Of a stretch of 64,000 nt of DNA, positions 9,239-18,162 are shown one piece after another. Below the pieces are notes generated by a model. It saw only the letters and a list, made by a program, of their open reading frames with translations. It was not told the DNA's origin and did not search any database. The DNA is from CBDFGN01 sp965247065 (GTDB lineage Bacteria > Bacteroidota > Bacteroidia > Cytophagales > Cyclobacteriaceae): NCBI GenBank assembly GCA_965247065.1, contig CBDFGN010000006.1, positions 1,984,001-2,048,000 on the forward strand, written 5' to 3'. How positions within the stretch are numbered: position 1 is the stretch's first letter; every line of letters begins with the position of its first letter. A program made the position numbers and the translations under genes.

Positions 9239-10900
9239 TCATTCCTCATAAATACTTTTCATTTGCCAAGCATCCAACGACAAAAGTTTACTCTCACTGC
9301 CTTGCGAACGGAGGGATACTCCAACGCTCTCCTCGAGCCCCGGATAGACACGCTGGGCCACACATTGCCTTCCATTGACAAAGACCTCAACCACACTCTT
9401 GTCTATAAACACCCTTAGCTTTATTGTTTCGTCCGGGTTAAGGACGATCGGGCCTGTCTCGGGAGCCCGGGACTTGGCATCGGGCAGTACCGAGGAATAT
9501 GAAGATTCTATGGTGATCAAACTGGCATACTTGTTGGCGGATTGACTCAAAACACTATCGGGCTGGCGGGGAACATCAATACCATACGGTCGTATTTGCC
9601 TGTTCCCACGATCCTTGAAAAAGGCGATGCGCGTGTATTCATCTTTGTTAGGTGAGCGCAGCACATTCATTTCAATCATTTGGGCATCGCCTGCATCGAT
9701 TTCAGCCATGATCTCCATTGCATTGCCCTTGATGTTGTCGAGCACCACTTCCTTATTTGCCGGAAGTTGCATTGCCTCAACTTTTTGATGATCGTAACGT
9801 AAGGATTCAATGTCGCCGGCTGGCTCCATGGCGATGGTATTTTTGCCCAGCATAGTAAGGCGACGAGGCAAGCTCATGATCTGGTTCCAACCCTCTGTTG
9901 GTTTGCCGGGATTCATGTTGAATATAATGATTACCCCGCCCTCTGTATCGGGTGCCGCAGACGGGGCATGAATACCACCTGGGCCCCAAGCCCGGAAATT
10001 GAAGTCTCCGTGATTGGTTGCTACAAACTTATCACGTTGCTTGTCATAATCCCCAAGCAAATATTGGCCTCCCCGGGTGTGGCTGAAAAAAGGCAAAATG
10101 TGGCGATCCCCGATTGGCCAGAAGTAAGGGCAAGCACCATCATCTCCTACCCGCGTGAACCGGTCTTCCTCCACGAACGGATGCATATACTCCCAGTTGG
10201 CCAGATCCTTAGAACGGAACAAAAAATTAGCCCTGATGAGTTTGTCGTCAGGTCCTACTGTCCTCCGGCCGGCGGACAGCGAATAATACATATCATCTTT
10301 TTTCCAGATACACGGATCAAATACGCTATATGGGTCTTCCGGCTTGGCTGAAGGGATCACTGCTTTGCCGGTAACCTTTTCCCAATTCAATAAAAGTGGA
10401 TCATCGGAAACTGCGACCATATTACCCACCCGGGTTCCATGATACATGGCAATGACCCGGTCGTCCTCCGCCAGGGCAGAACCAGAGAAACAAGCGCGCT
10501 CGGGATTGGGATAAATTGCATAAGGAAGGTCCCGCCAATGGATAAGGTCGGCGCTGACGGCATGTCCCCAGTGCTGACGGGGATCCTCGGGAGGATATCC
10601 TTGATAAAAGAGATGCCAGCGCCCTTGCCAGAACGAGAGCCCGTTAGGATCGTTAAGGTTCCCTTCCGGACTGACAAAGTGATAAATAGGACGATGGGGG
10701 TCGCTGGCCAATTCCCTTCGGGACTCCTTGAATCTGAGCATCAAGGGATTGGTTTTTAACTGCTCTTCCTGTTGGTCAAGATCGGTAGCAAATGTGAATT
10801 TTGGAACCTTAGAGGTGTAATCCTCGGATTCCTGGGCAAAGCAGGGTGCAAGACCCACAAAGAAGAAAATGGAGAAGGTGGTACGCCTGAATGTTTTCAT
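9239..10900 (-). CDS. GH32-fold secreted protein, non-canonical active site (paralogue 4)
   Basis: A 553-aa protein with a signal peptide (cleavage near CFAQ). It has NLNDPNG (Asp84), FDPCIW for FRDP, and GDDGACPYFWPIG for the EC motif, so the RDP Arg and the acid/base Glu are both missing while the Asp two residues before the Glu site is kept. The C-terminal domain has LRVFIDKSVVEVFVNGRQ. Its N-terminal segment (KVPKFTFATDLDQQEEQ) groups it with the lipoprotein at 1746. It is the first gene of the minus-strand GH32 series, so its upstream region should carry the operon promoter; no convincing TAnnTTTG box was found there. Confidence 0.88.
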   Translation of the reverse strand: MKTFRRTTFSIFFFVGLAPCFAQESEDYTSKVPKFTFATDLDQQEEQLKTNPLMLRFKESRRELASDPHRPIYHFVSPEGNLNDPNGLSFWQGRWHLFYQGYPPEDPRQHWGHAVSADLIHWRDLPYAIYPNPERACFSGSALAEDDRVIAMYHGTRVGNMVAVSDDPLLLNWEKVTGKAVIPSAKPEDPYSVFDPCIWKKDDMYYSLSAGRRTVGPDDKLIRANFLFRSKDLANWEYMHPFVEEDRFTRVGDDGACPYFWPIGDRHILPFFSHTRGGQYLLGDYDKQRDKFVATNHGDFNFRAWGPGGIHAPSAAPDTEGGVIIIFNMNPGKPTEGWNQIMSLPRRLTMLGKNTIAMEPAGDIESLRYDHQKVEAMQLPANKEVVLDNIKGNAMEIMAEIDAGDAQMIEMNVLRSPNKDEYTRIAFFKDRGNRQIRPYGIDVPRQPDSVLSQSANKYASLITIESSYSSVLPDAKSRAPETGPIVLNPDETIKLRVFIDKSVVEVFVNGRQCVAQRVYPGLEESVGVSLRSQGSESKLLSLDAWQMKSIYEE

Positions 10901-11439
10901 GTTAGCAGCTAGTTTCTTGGTAAGAGGACAGTGTTCAGCGCCCCATAATGAAGGCAGTGGGCTACCGTTGCGATAATATACGAAGAGTTTGACGACTATT
11001 TAGCTAAAAAACAGTTCATTATGGGGGACAAAGTGGTAAAAACGGGACACGGATTGCACGGATTGCACAGATTAAACGGATCAATGGATTTACATTACCA
11101 GGCATTTGAAGGTGAGACTTTTGCCCCCAAAATTTATGAGCAGCCCTACCGGCAACTGGTATGCCTTTAAATAACTCAGGGCTTGTGCTAAGTGAGCGTC
11201 TTCCAACTGAATTCGAGCCTTAAGCTCAACCCTTGTATGCCCCAGTCACCGGCGGGGAGACCCATGACGACGTTTGGACGGCCGGGATTCCGATACCACG
11301 TCGGAACGGTCGCCTGCGCAGTAGGGACCCTGGGAATATGGCCGTGGAATCTCACTATCAGGGTCCTCTGTGGGAGACATTTACTTCCAACAAAATCGAA
11401 TTTCCGGGTAACATAGTGTCGCAAACACCTATTAAAGGT
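10901..11439. other. Gene-free stretch with short tandem and REP-like palindromic repeats
   Basis: No coding frame is supported. Around 11038-11090 there is a short array of ACGGATTGCAC-like units, of the sort that recurs between genes in many Bacteroidota. Around 11250-11370 there are interrupted palindromes rich in GGGAGACCC and GGCCGGGATTCC, resembling the repeats at 12115, 13763, 23674 and 43875. They lie just before the Y1 transposase relic, which fits a REP/RAYT arrangement. Confidence 0.5.
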
Positions 11440-12009
11440 ATGGCGGTCTCAAAAATGCAATGGCAATGGGAGCGACTGTACTTCTGTACCTCTACGTGTT
11501 ATCGATGGCTACCTTTATTTGACATAACCGAGCTGTATGATTTCATCTATACATGGTTTGACCTTCTTTGGCAAAGGAATATCCAGATGGTCGGCTAGGT
11601 TATTATGCCTAACCATCTGCACATGTTAGTCTATATCCCAAAGGGTCAAGAAACCATTAACCACATCCTAGGCAACGGAAAAAGGTTCATGGCTTATGAA
11701 ATCATAAAGAGGTTGTGCATGTGCAATGATTATCGAACTTTGTACTTCCTCAAAAAGGGGGTTGAGAAAGGCGAGAGGAGGAAAGGACAGGTTCATCGAA
11801 TGTTTGAGTCCTCAAGCGATATCAAGCCCTGTTATAGCCGCTGGTTCATCGAACAGAAGCTGGATTACATCCACTTCAACCCCGTTTCCGGAAAATGGAA
11901 TCTGGTTGATGACCATGTTCGATATCCGCATAGCAGTGCAAGATTCTATGAATTGAATGAACCAGTGAGGGCAAAGATTTCCCACTATTTGAACTTTGTG
12001 CAGGAATAG
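11440..12009 (+). pseudogene. REP-associated tyrosine (Y1, IS200-like) transposase, nonsense-mutated
   Basis: Two open segments lie in one frame, interrupted by a single TAG at 11596-11598 just before the HUH motif: IQMVG-stop-VIMPNHLHMLVY. Family members have a Tyr or similar residue at this point (GYVIMPNHLH), so one base change explains the stop. MPNHLH is the metal-binding HUH motif, and the end (KLDYIHFNPVSG...YPHSSARFYE) matches the usual C-terminal region of RAYT/Y1 proteins. These single-strand transposases mobilise or maintain REP palindromes. The chosen start, ATGGCGGTCTC at 11440, gives MAVSKMQWQWERLYFCTST. Inactive unless the stop is read through. Confidence 0.8.
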
Positions 12010-12111
12010 CCAATAAGCCGGAGTTTTTTACGCTAGTGGGCCCCGAGTGGTGATCAAAATCTACCCTGGGCGTGAAATGGTCTTTAGGCCGCACCGAGAC
12101 CTCGGAAATAT

Positions 12112-12138
12112 ATTCAGGGTCCCCTACGGGTGACCCTT
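12112..12138. repeat. REP-like imperfect palindrome
   Basis: AGGGTCCCC-TA-CGGGTGACCCT forms an imperfect hairpin with one bulged base. Similar GGGTC...GACCC hairpins occur at 23674-23693 and within the repeats at 13763 and 43875. The gap 12010-12278 holds nothing else recognisable beyond G-rich spacer. Confidence 0.5.
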
Positions 12139-12278
12139 GACGAACGTGGGTGGGATGGCGGTGGTGCTGGGAATGATGCTAAGGTCCCATTTCGGGGGCC
12201 CTTATCGGTAGCCGGTGGAATGATCGTGACGCGAGGAAGGATGGCTAGGTTCCGGTTACGCGTGGGCCTTATTGACAG

Positions 12279-13679
12279 CTAAGGGATCACATTCATGGAA
12301 TGTCGATGTCGGTCAGCTACTTCCACCAAGCGCTGAACAATTTCCGGGCGCTGAGAGGCCAGGTTGTAACGTTCCCCAATGTCCTTATTAAGATCATACA
12401 GGAGAGGGGTTTCATGCCGTATTTGCTCGCTATACCCCCTCCACCCTACTCCTTCGGCAGCAATGGACTCCCTGGAGATGAAGTGAAGTTTGTGGTTGCC
12501 AACCCGTGCGGCCCACAGTTCATCCGAGTTGCGGCCGTAGTAATACCACTCCTTGCGACTGCTGGATTCTCCTCTTAATAAAGTAGGCGAAAGATCATAG
12601 GAATCGTAGACCCGGTCATCCGGTAGTAGCACTCCAACCAGCGCTGCGATTGTCGCCATGAGGTCTGCATTGGCGCTAATATCGGGAATTACCGCCGGGG
12701 ATATTCTGCCCGGCCACCAGAATACTGCCGGCACTCGGAATCCTCCCTCCCAGGAAGTGAGCTTACCATCCCGAAGATGCCCTGGTGAGCCTCCCAAGTC
12801 ATAGTAGGTAAGCCAGGGTCCGTTATCGCTGGTAAATATGACCAGGGTGTTATCACTGCTCCCGGCCTCTTCCAGGGCGTTAATGATCGTCCCTACCGAC
12901 CAGTCGATCTCCTCGACTACATCCCCATAAATCCCAGCCCGGCTGTGTCCTTGAAACTCAGGAGACGGGTAAATGGGTACGTGGGGCATGCTGTGAGCCA
13001 GGTAAAGGAAAAACGGATCTCCGGACTGTTCCTTAATCCACTTAACCGACTCTGTGGTATAACGTCGGGTCAGCAAATCCTGCTGCACCGTATCCTCAAT
13101 AATCTCCCGCTGACGATATAGAGCTATGTCAAATTGATCGAAGGTTGCGTTCCTTACGTTCTCCAGGGTTCTGGTAAAACCAGTTTCCTTTCTTATCGGG
13201 GCATCGTTGCTTCCGGCCAAGCCATAGTAGTAATCGAAGCCCTGGTCAAGAGGGTGGCTGCCCTCATCCATCCCCAGATGCCACTTTCCTATGCAGGCAG
13301 TAGCGTAACCGCTAATTCCAAGCAATTCGGCTAGTGTATTCTCCCATGAGGGCAAATCGGCCCATGTTGTCCTCCCCTGGTGAATACGATAAGGCAGCCG
13401 ACCGGTGAGTAATGCCGCTCTACTGGGGTTGCAAACGTTACTGGACGCGTAGAATGAGGTCCACCTTTGTCCTTCCGTCGCAAGGCGATCAATATGGGGG
13501 GTCCGGATGAGGGGATGGCCTTGACAGCTTAAGTCCCCATATCCGAGGTCATCCGCCAGAATGATGATCACATTGGGCAGACTTGATTCCAAAGTGGAAG
13601 TAGGTCCCTCCTCTTGTCCACTTTTTGAGCAGGCCGCTCCAAGAATCGCCAGGACCAAGAATAGCAATATGGACTTCAT
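12279..13679 (-). CDS. Formylglycine-dependent sulfatase, lipoprotein
   Basis: An alkaline-phosphatase-fold sulfatase that would remove sulfate esters from a glycan. Seen: lipobox ILGAAC (Cys17), metal-binding LADDLGYGD (Asp43, Asp44), the formylglycine motif CNPSR with Cys83 in NVCNPSRAALLTGR, GKWHLG, and FTSDNGP in the second metal site. The 466-aa length is typical. The Cys-type motif needs maturation by a formylglycine-generating enzyme encoded elsewhere. It is one of four sulfatases in this locus and lies between the GH32 series and the SusCD region. It may be S1-family exo-acting; the sulfated sugar is not predictable. Confidence 0.93.
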   Translation of the reverse strand: MKSILLFLVLAILGAACSKSGQEEGPTSTLESSLPNVIIILADDLGYGDLSCQGHPLIRTPHIDRLATEGQRWTSFYASSNVCNPSRAALLTGRLPYRIHQGRTTWADLPSWENTLAELLGISGYATACIGKWHLGMDEGSHPLDQGFDYYYGLAGSNDAPIRKETGFTRTLENVRNATFDQFDIALYRQREIIEDTVQQDLLTRRYTTESVKWIKEQSGDPFFLYLAHSMPHVPIYPSPEFQGHSRAGIYGDVVEEIDWSVGTIINALEEAGSSDNTLVIFTSDNGPWLTYYDLGGSPGHLRDGKLTSWEGGFRVPAVFWWPGRISPAVIPDISANADLMATIAALVGVLLPDDRVYDSYDLSPTLLRGESSSRKEWYYYGRNSDELWAARVGNHKLHFISRESIAAEGVGWRGYSEQIRHETPLLYDLNKDIGERYNLASQRPEIVQRLVEVADRHRHSMNVIP

Positions 13680-13762
13680 TTTGCCTCGGGTTTAAAGAAT
13701 ATGAATGAATGAGAGAAATAATCAAGCACTAGAAAAACTTCGATAGGGATCTCATTTTGAGT

Positions 13763-13928
13763 TTTCGGAAAGCTAAAAAAGAAGAAACCATCCCCGGACG
13801 TTGACCCGGGGTCTCCCATCATGTAGAGTCTTAATATCCAGAGATGGAGATCCCGCCTCAGCGGCCGGGAATGACCGTGCAGCTCAACCATTTCAAGTTA
13901 TCTGTATTGATTTTCGGTTTCCAGACCG
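13763..13928 (+). repeat. Dispersed ~160-bp intergenic repeat, copy A
   Basis: This aligns end to end with 43875-44040: GGCTAAAAAAGAAGAAACC, then CCCGG, GACCCGGGGTCTC, TGGAGATCCCG, GCGGCCGGGAATGACC, CAACCATTTCAAGTTATCT, TTCGG and CCAGACCG. A reverse-orientation copy is at 21826-21950 and a right-end-only copy at 43756-43817. It contains no open frame. The GC-rich palindromic core suggests a REP/BIME-like non-autonomous element. Confidence 0.8.
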
Positions 13929-14019
13929 TGCTCTCCAAGTGGTTGACTCTTGCACTCCGTGGTTGATTCATCCCAGCGCGCCACCGAGGCATAGGCAGAG
14001 AAAGCAGAGGAATGGCAGA

Positions 14020-15888
14020 TTACTTTCCTGAGGCAATCTTCAATAATTTTCCATTCAGGTGATAATCATCAAACTCCACCGTGTATAAGTAAACACCCGG
14101 AGGCACGGTAAAACCATTCAAGTCTTTACCATTCCATTGCATTTCTATCTCACCGGGCCCCACATTGGCTTGTTGCGAATGGTACAATTCCTTACCCGTG
14201 ATTGAATATATTGCTAGCTTCAAACTTCCTTGCCTGGCAATTTCGAAATGCAGCGTTGTCGAACTATGAAAAGGATTAGGATAACTCCGTAGCTCAAATT
14301 TACCAGCCCGGATGTTATCTTCAAGCCCGGTTACCCGGCCATTTTCCCCTTCCTTTAGACTCATTGTTTGATTCACCGGGACGTCCACCAGAGCTTCCAC
14401 CTCCCCCAGTGGCCATATTATTTTGATTTCATCAATAGTCTCAGCAGAACCAACTCCAAAATGCACCGGAATTATACTTTGACCAAAGATGGCTCCGCCA
14501 TGGTGCCATCGATAATATGACTTACCGTCAATAGTAATTCTCACCTCAGTACCAAAAGCATTCCGGTTTGATTCTGTGCCTTCGAGCCAAATTTGGATCC
14601 AGTTACCCGATGAGGGCTGGCCGTCGCTTACTGCCAGGTTCTGATACAGGTATGGTGGGTTTTCAATATTGGCAGATATCATGTCTAAATCACCGTCGGC
14701 GTCGTAATCGAATACCTCAAAGCCCCGGCCCCTGGCCTCACCGTCGGCCGCAGATTCTACCGACCAATGTTGAAAGCTCTCACTATCCTCAATTAATAAG
14801 TTCTTGAAAAAGAAATTGTCTTCATCCTGTTGCTCGATATCATTAATGAGCGACTTACTCATGACGCCTGTGATTACGTACAAATCCTCATCACCGTCGT
14901 GATCACAATCGAAAAACTTGGTGCCCCACCCCCAGCCGGCGTTGTCAACACCCATCTCTTCAGCGCGGTCCTCAAATTTGGGATTATCCCCATCCACGTA
15001 AGTAAATAGGGGGTTGGGGTGATGATTGAAAATATTGCTCACATAAATGTCAAAGAAGCCGTCATTGTTGTAATCAGCTACGGTAAGACCCATTCCGGCG
15101 CCTTCGTCATTCAGAGCAAATGCCTTGGAAGACTCATTGTAATAGGTTCCTGCCGGGTTTTCAAAATACTGGTTTTCCTGGGTATCGTTGGCGTTGTAAA
15201 GATCAAGAAATCCGTCCCTACGTGGATCAATCGCGACACTGGCCCAGGTGACGCCAAAGCCTCCGATATCCAAAATCTCGGTAACATCCAGAAAGGTACC
15301 ATCCCCCCGATTGTCGTACATCGTGTTGGCTCCTACTAAATTATTTACATACAAATCCAGGTCACCGTCCCGATCATGATCCCACCACAATCCACCGGAA
15401 CTGTAGCGTTCAGGGGATCCTGCAACACCAGCCTGCTCGGTGACTTCAAGGAATGTACCGTCACCCTCATTATGGTATAATTGATCCTCCTCTATGTTGG
15501 CCAGGAACAGATCAGGGAAACCGTCATTGTCGTAATCGCCCCAGGACGCTCCTAATTTGTCTCCGTGCGCTGATGTAGACCCGACGCGGGCGAACTGGAT
15601 CGCAAAACCGGCAGCCAAGGTTACATCCTCGAAGGTTCCGTCCCCATTATTTTTCATCAGGCGGTTCCAGGTTTTCTCGTCATCCGGATCGAAGGACCAA
15701 AAGCCGGTAAAAAACAGATCGAGGTCGCCGTCCTGGTCGTAGTCAGCTACGGAAACGGCATTGGCTTCTACGATATGTCCAAGGCCCGCCTGGAGCTCGA
15801 CCCGCTCGAAATCCTGGGCAAATGCCCGGTGGAAGAAAAAACTGAAAACTGAAAATATAATCGCCGCATTTCTCACCGCACCACTCAT
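14020..15888 (-). CDS. FG-GAP/VCBS repeat protein with ASPIC/UnbV domain and T9SS tail
   Basis: A secreted repeat protein of unknown ligand. Seen: many Asp-rich calcium-binding repeats of the form DYDxDGDLD/DYNNDGFxD (beta-propeller FG-GAP/VCBS type), then an ASPIC/UnbV-like segment (NAFGTEVRI, HFGVGSAETIDEIKIIWPLGE), then a roughly 80-residue C-terminal sorting domain starting at YPNPFHSSTTLHFE and ending GVYLYTVE...GKLLKI, which marks type IX secretion. The frame is open to 16065, but the first 59 codons carry no signal. The start at 15888 (MSGAVRNAAIIF, signal peptide ending RAFAQ) is preferred. Such proteins are common next to sulfatases and SusCD in marine Bacteroidota, perhaps as surface binding proteins. 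Confidence 0.85.
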   Translation of the reverse strand: MSGAVRNAAIIFSVFSFFFHRAFAQDFERVELQAGLGHIVEANAVSVADYDQDGDLDLFFTGFWSFDPDDEKTWNRLMKNNGDGTFEDVTLAAGFAIQFARVGSTSAHGDKLGASWGDYDNDGFPDLFLANIEEDQLYHNEGDGTFLEVTEQAGVAGSPERYSSGGLWWDHDRDGDLDLYVNNLVGANTMYDNRGDGTFLDVTEILDIGGFGVTWASVAIDPRRDGFLDLYNANDTQENQYFENPAGTYYNESSKAFALNDEGAGMGLTVADYNNDGFFDIYVSNIFNHHPNPLFTYVDGDNPKFEDRAEEMGVDNAGWGWGTKFFDCDHDGDEDLYVITGVMSKSLINDIEQQDEDNFFFKNLLIEDSESFQHWSVESAADGEARGRGFEVFDYDADGDLDMISANIENPPYLYQNLAVSDGQPSSGNWIQIWLEGTESNRNAFGTEVRITIDGKSYYRWHHGGAIFGQSIIPVHFGVGSAETIDEIKIIWPLGEVEALVDVPVNQTMSLKEGENGRVTGLEDNIRAGKFELRSYPNPFHSSTTLHFEIARQGSLKLAIYSITGKELYHSQQANVGPGEIEMQWNGKDLNGFTVPPGVYLYTVEFDDYHLNGKLLKIASGK

Positions 15889-16086
15889 TTTGGGTGGACT
15901 AATATTCGTCCAAGTTAAGCAATTTCTTCCCTTTCGACCCATTGTCCCGGAAACGAAACTAGCGAAAGTCTTCAGACTTGGGCTAATCGAAACAGGTTTA
16001 TCGGGCACAAGCCTGATTACCTGCATCGCTGTCGTGTTAGCATTTGAAAGAGCCTTAATCATCATATTCTAAACCACCCACTTAAT

Positions 16087-16102
16087 CCCCCGCCAGCGGG
16101 GG
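16087..16102. repeat. Short perfect palindrome in intergenic DNA
   Basis: CCCCCGC-CA-GCGGGGG is a 7-bp perfect inverted repeat with a 2-base loop and no adjacent T-tract. It is the only clear structure in the 15889-16225 gap besides the terminators that follow. Confidence 0.4.
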
Positions 16103-16229
16103 ACATCTACTCTAATGTGGCTCCCCACTAGTCATAGCGTCCCACTAGGACCAGAAGTTACACTTGCTAGGAATTGAATCGAAGAAAAAGATATAGGCCC
16201 TATCGGCACTACCTTCCCTGACAATAATT

Positions 16230-16254
16230 AAAAAACCCGCTAAGAATGCGGTTG
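16230..16254 (-). terminator. Second, weaker terminator downstream of susD
   Basis: On the minus strand, AACCGC-ATTCTTA-GCGGGTT is followed by a T6 run. It sits just after the strong hairpin at 16266-16307, so the susD transcript meets two terminators in tandem. The stem is short and has one unpaired base. Confidence 0.5.
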
Positions 16255-16265
16255 CCATTGTTCAG

Positions 16266-16307
16266 AAAAAAAAGGCGGGGACGAATCAAAAGATCCGTCC
16301 CCGCCTT
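16266..16307 (-). terminator. Rho-independent terminator of the susCD operon
   Basis: Minus strand: AAGGCGGGGACG, a 12-base loop, CGTCCCCGCCTT (perfect 12-bp stem), then T8. It begins 34 bp after the susD stop codon and separates susCD from the FG-GAP gene. Confidence 0.9.
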
Positions 16308-16340
16308 AATTTAACAATTTGAATTCCCTAAGCTTACAGT

Positions 16341-18086
16341 TTAGAAACCTGGATTCTGGGTTATAAGCCCCTGGCTTACAATTATCTCAGAATCAGGAAT
16401 AGGACGGTACTCATCACGACCAGCCGTAAAGAGGGCATCAATCAGGTACTCCCTCCTGCTTACCTCCGACTGATAGTACGCGTTCATCCAAGATTCGGCA
16501 ATCCCCCAGCGTACCAGGTCGAAGAACCGACCCGGGTGCGACTCAAGGCCGAGCTCAATACGCCGTTCCCATTGGAGAACCTCCCGGGCTTCATCCGGGG
16601 TGTCGACATGCGTTGCATCATAAAGACCGATAACATACTTTCCAGAAAGAGTGCCGTCGACCTTTACCAATCTTGACATGCTATTGGCAGCCCGGGTTCG
16701 TATCCGGTTAATAATCGGCAGTATCTCGGTATGTCGACCCACTTCGATCAATGCTTCGGCCCAGTACAACAGCGCAGAGGCATAACGCATTTGATCTGTG
16801 TTTCGGGATGTGGTGAAAAACGCAACCGTACCTCTCCAGCAGGGAGATTCTGGCTGCTCCTGGTCTTTGATAGTCGCATTGGGACCATAGATACCGGGGA
16901 CCCGGGAGTAGGTTATGTCAAAAATGCGACTAGCCTTGTATTTCCAGGGCATTCCCAGAACCACCATACTGTGAGAAAACCGGGGGTCCATATTGTTGGC
17001 TTCAACATCCGCGGCCTCCTCGATGAACGGGGGATCGTCGTATGTATTAAACAACGGTAATCCATTGGTATCGGTTTTATGGGCGTTAGCAAAGTTTGTT
17101 GAAGGGATATTGAACCAACAGCATCCATATCCCGGGCCCATGGTAGAATTCAGAGCGGTAGAATGATTACCACGACCTTCCGGAGCCCCATCGTCGATAG
17201 ACCTCATAACCGCCCAAACAGACTCAATTCCGCTTTCGGTTTCACATTCGAAGTTGGCCGATATGTCCGCATGCAACCCAAACTCTCCGCTGGCCTCAAC
17301 CGTTTCAAAAATGCTGATGGCCTCGTTGAGTTCTGAAGTCGTAATGCTGGTCAACTGATGATTAGTGTCCTGAACGTAGGCCTTGTAGATCAGCGACTTG
17401 GCAAGAAAGAGTTGCGCTGCGCCTCTAGTTGGCCGGCCTTCTTGTGATTGACTGACGGGCAAACCGGCAACAGCCGCACGCCATTCACTTATGATCCAGG
17501 CCCATCCTTCCTGATCAGAAAGCTCCCGGTTGTGATGATCGTTGTATTCCGTTTTTGGAAGATTCTCATCGATATACACGATGTATTTGTATAAAACCTT
17601 CAGCTTAAAATAAGTCTGAGCCCGGAGAAAGTGCATCTCCGCAATGCGCTCTAACCGGGTTGATAACTCGGCGTCGGTTAGGGTGTTAAGCCTGCTCAGT
17701 GCATCATTTATCCTCGAAATCAGCACGTACAGGTTCTTCCACATCAACTCGTTGTTCAAGTCCCCACTGGCGACCTGGTTGGACTTGATCTCACGCCTAT
17801 GGGTATTAAACTGGTCAGGGATACTACCCCCGCCCTTATGGGCGTCACCAGATCCTACACCACCATCGGTCCAGATATCCTGGAACGGAGCGAAGAAGTT
17901 GTCATTACCTTGAGCAGCGTAAGCTGCGATCACCAATTTTTCAACATTCTCCGGGCTATTCAGATCGTCGCTTGCGACCACCCCTTTCGGTTTGAATTCC
18001 AGGAATTCATCTCCGCAGCTAAAGGCGACTAGACCTACAAGCGCCAGTGTGAAAATTAGTTTTATTGACTTTTTATATGTTCTCAT
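16341..18086 (-). CDS. SusD/RagB-family outer-membrane glycan-binding lipoprotein
   Basis: The surface lipoprotein that caps the SusC transporter and binds oligosaccharide. Seen: lipoprotein signal MRTYKKSIKLIFTLALVGLVAFSC with Cys24, DEFLEFKPKG just after it, and TPR-like helices including the EMHFLRAQTYFKLKVLY stretch. The C-terminal region has the usual LQWERRIELGLESHPGRFFDLVRWG signature. At 581 aa it is full length. It follows susC by 76 bp with an intercistronic hairpin between them. It is the only SusD in the window and therefore the presumed binder for the whole locus. Confidence 0.95.
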   Translation of the reverse strand: MRTYKKSIKLIFTLALVGLVAFSCGDEFLEFKPKGVVASDDLNSPENVEKLVIAAYAAQGNDNFFAPFQDIWTDGGVGSGDAHKGGGSIPDQFNTHRREIKSNQVASGDLNNELMWKNLYVLISRINDALSRLNTLTDAELSTRLERIAEMHFLRAQTYFKLKVLYKYIVYIDENLPKTEYNDHHNRELSDQEGWAWIISEWRAAVAGLPVSQSQEGRPTRGAAQLFLAKSLIYKAYVQDTNHQLTSITTSELNEAISIFETVEASGEFGLHADISANFECETESGIESVWAVMRSIDDGAPEGRGNHSTALNSTMGPGYGCCWFNIPSTNFANAHKTDTNGLPLFNTYDDPPFIEEAADVEANNMDPRFSHSMVVLGMPWKYKASRIFDITYSRVPGIYGPNATIKDQEQPESPCWRGTVAFFTTSRNTDQMRYASALLYWAEALIEVGRHTEILPIINRIRTRAANSMSRLVKVDGTLSGKYVIGLYDATHVDTPDEAREVLQWERRIELGLESHPGRFFDLVRWGIAESWMNAYYQSEVSRREYLIDALFTAGRDEYRPIPDSEIIVSQGLITQNPGF

Positions 18087-18111
18087 CGTAGTATTTACTT
18101 TAGTTGTTTTT

Positions 18112-18140
18112 CAGCCTACGGGTGATTCACCCGCAGGCTG
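18112..18140 (-). promoter_or_regulatory. Intercistronic hairpin between susC and susD
   Basis: CAGCCT-A-CGGGTG-ATT-CACCCG-C-AGGCTG: two perfect 6-bp stems stacked around a single A/C mismatch. There is no U-tract on the transcribed (minus) side, so it is more likely an mRNA-stability or attenuation element than a terminator. Known practice: susC-susD spacers in Bacteroidota often hold such structures. Confidence 0.65.
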
Positions 18141-18162
18141 ACATCTTTATTAATCTTAGAAT

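Noticed and set aside
1746..10900. GH43 or GH68 assignment for the propeller proteins
   Set aside because: The NDPNG start, the PRRLTL segment and the C-terminal beta-sandwich with DKSVVEVF are specific to GH32; GH43 and GH68 lack this C-terminal domain.
11233..11439. Longer N-terminus of the Y1 transposase
   Set aside because: The frame is open, but the translation is low-complexity palindromic DNA unlike the family, so the start at 11440 was chosen.
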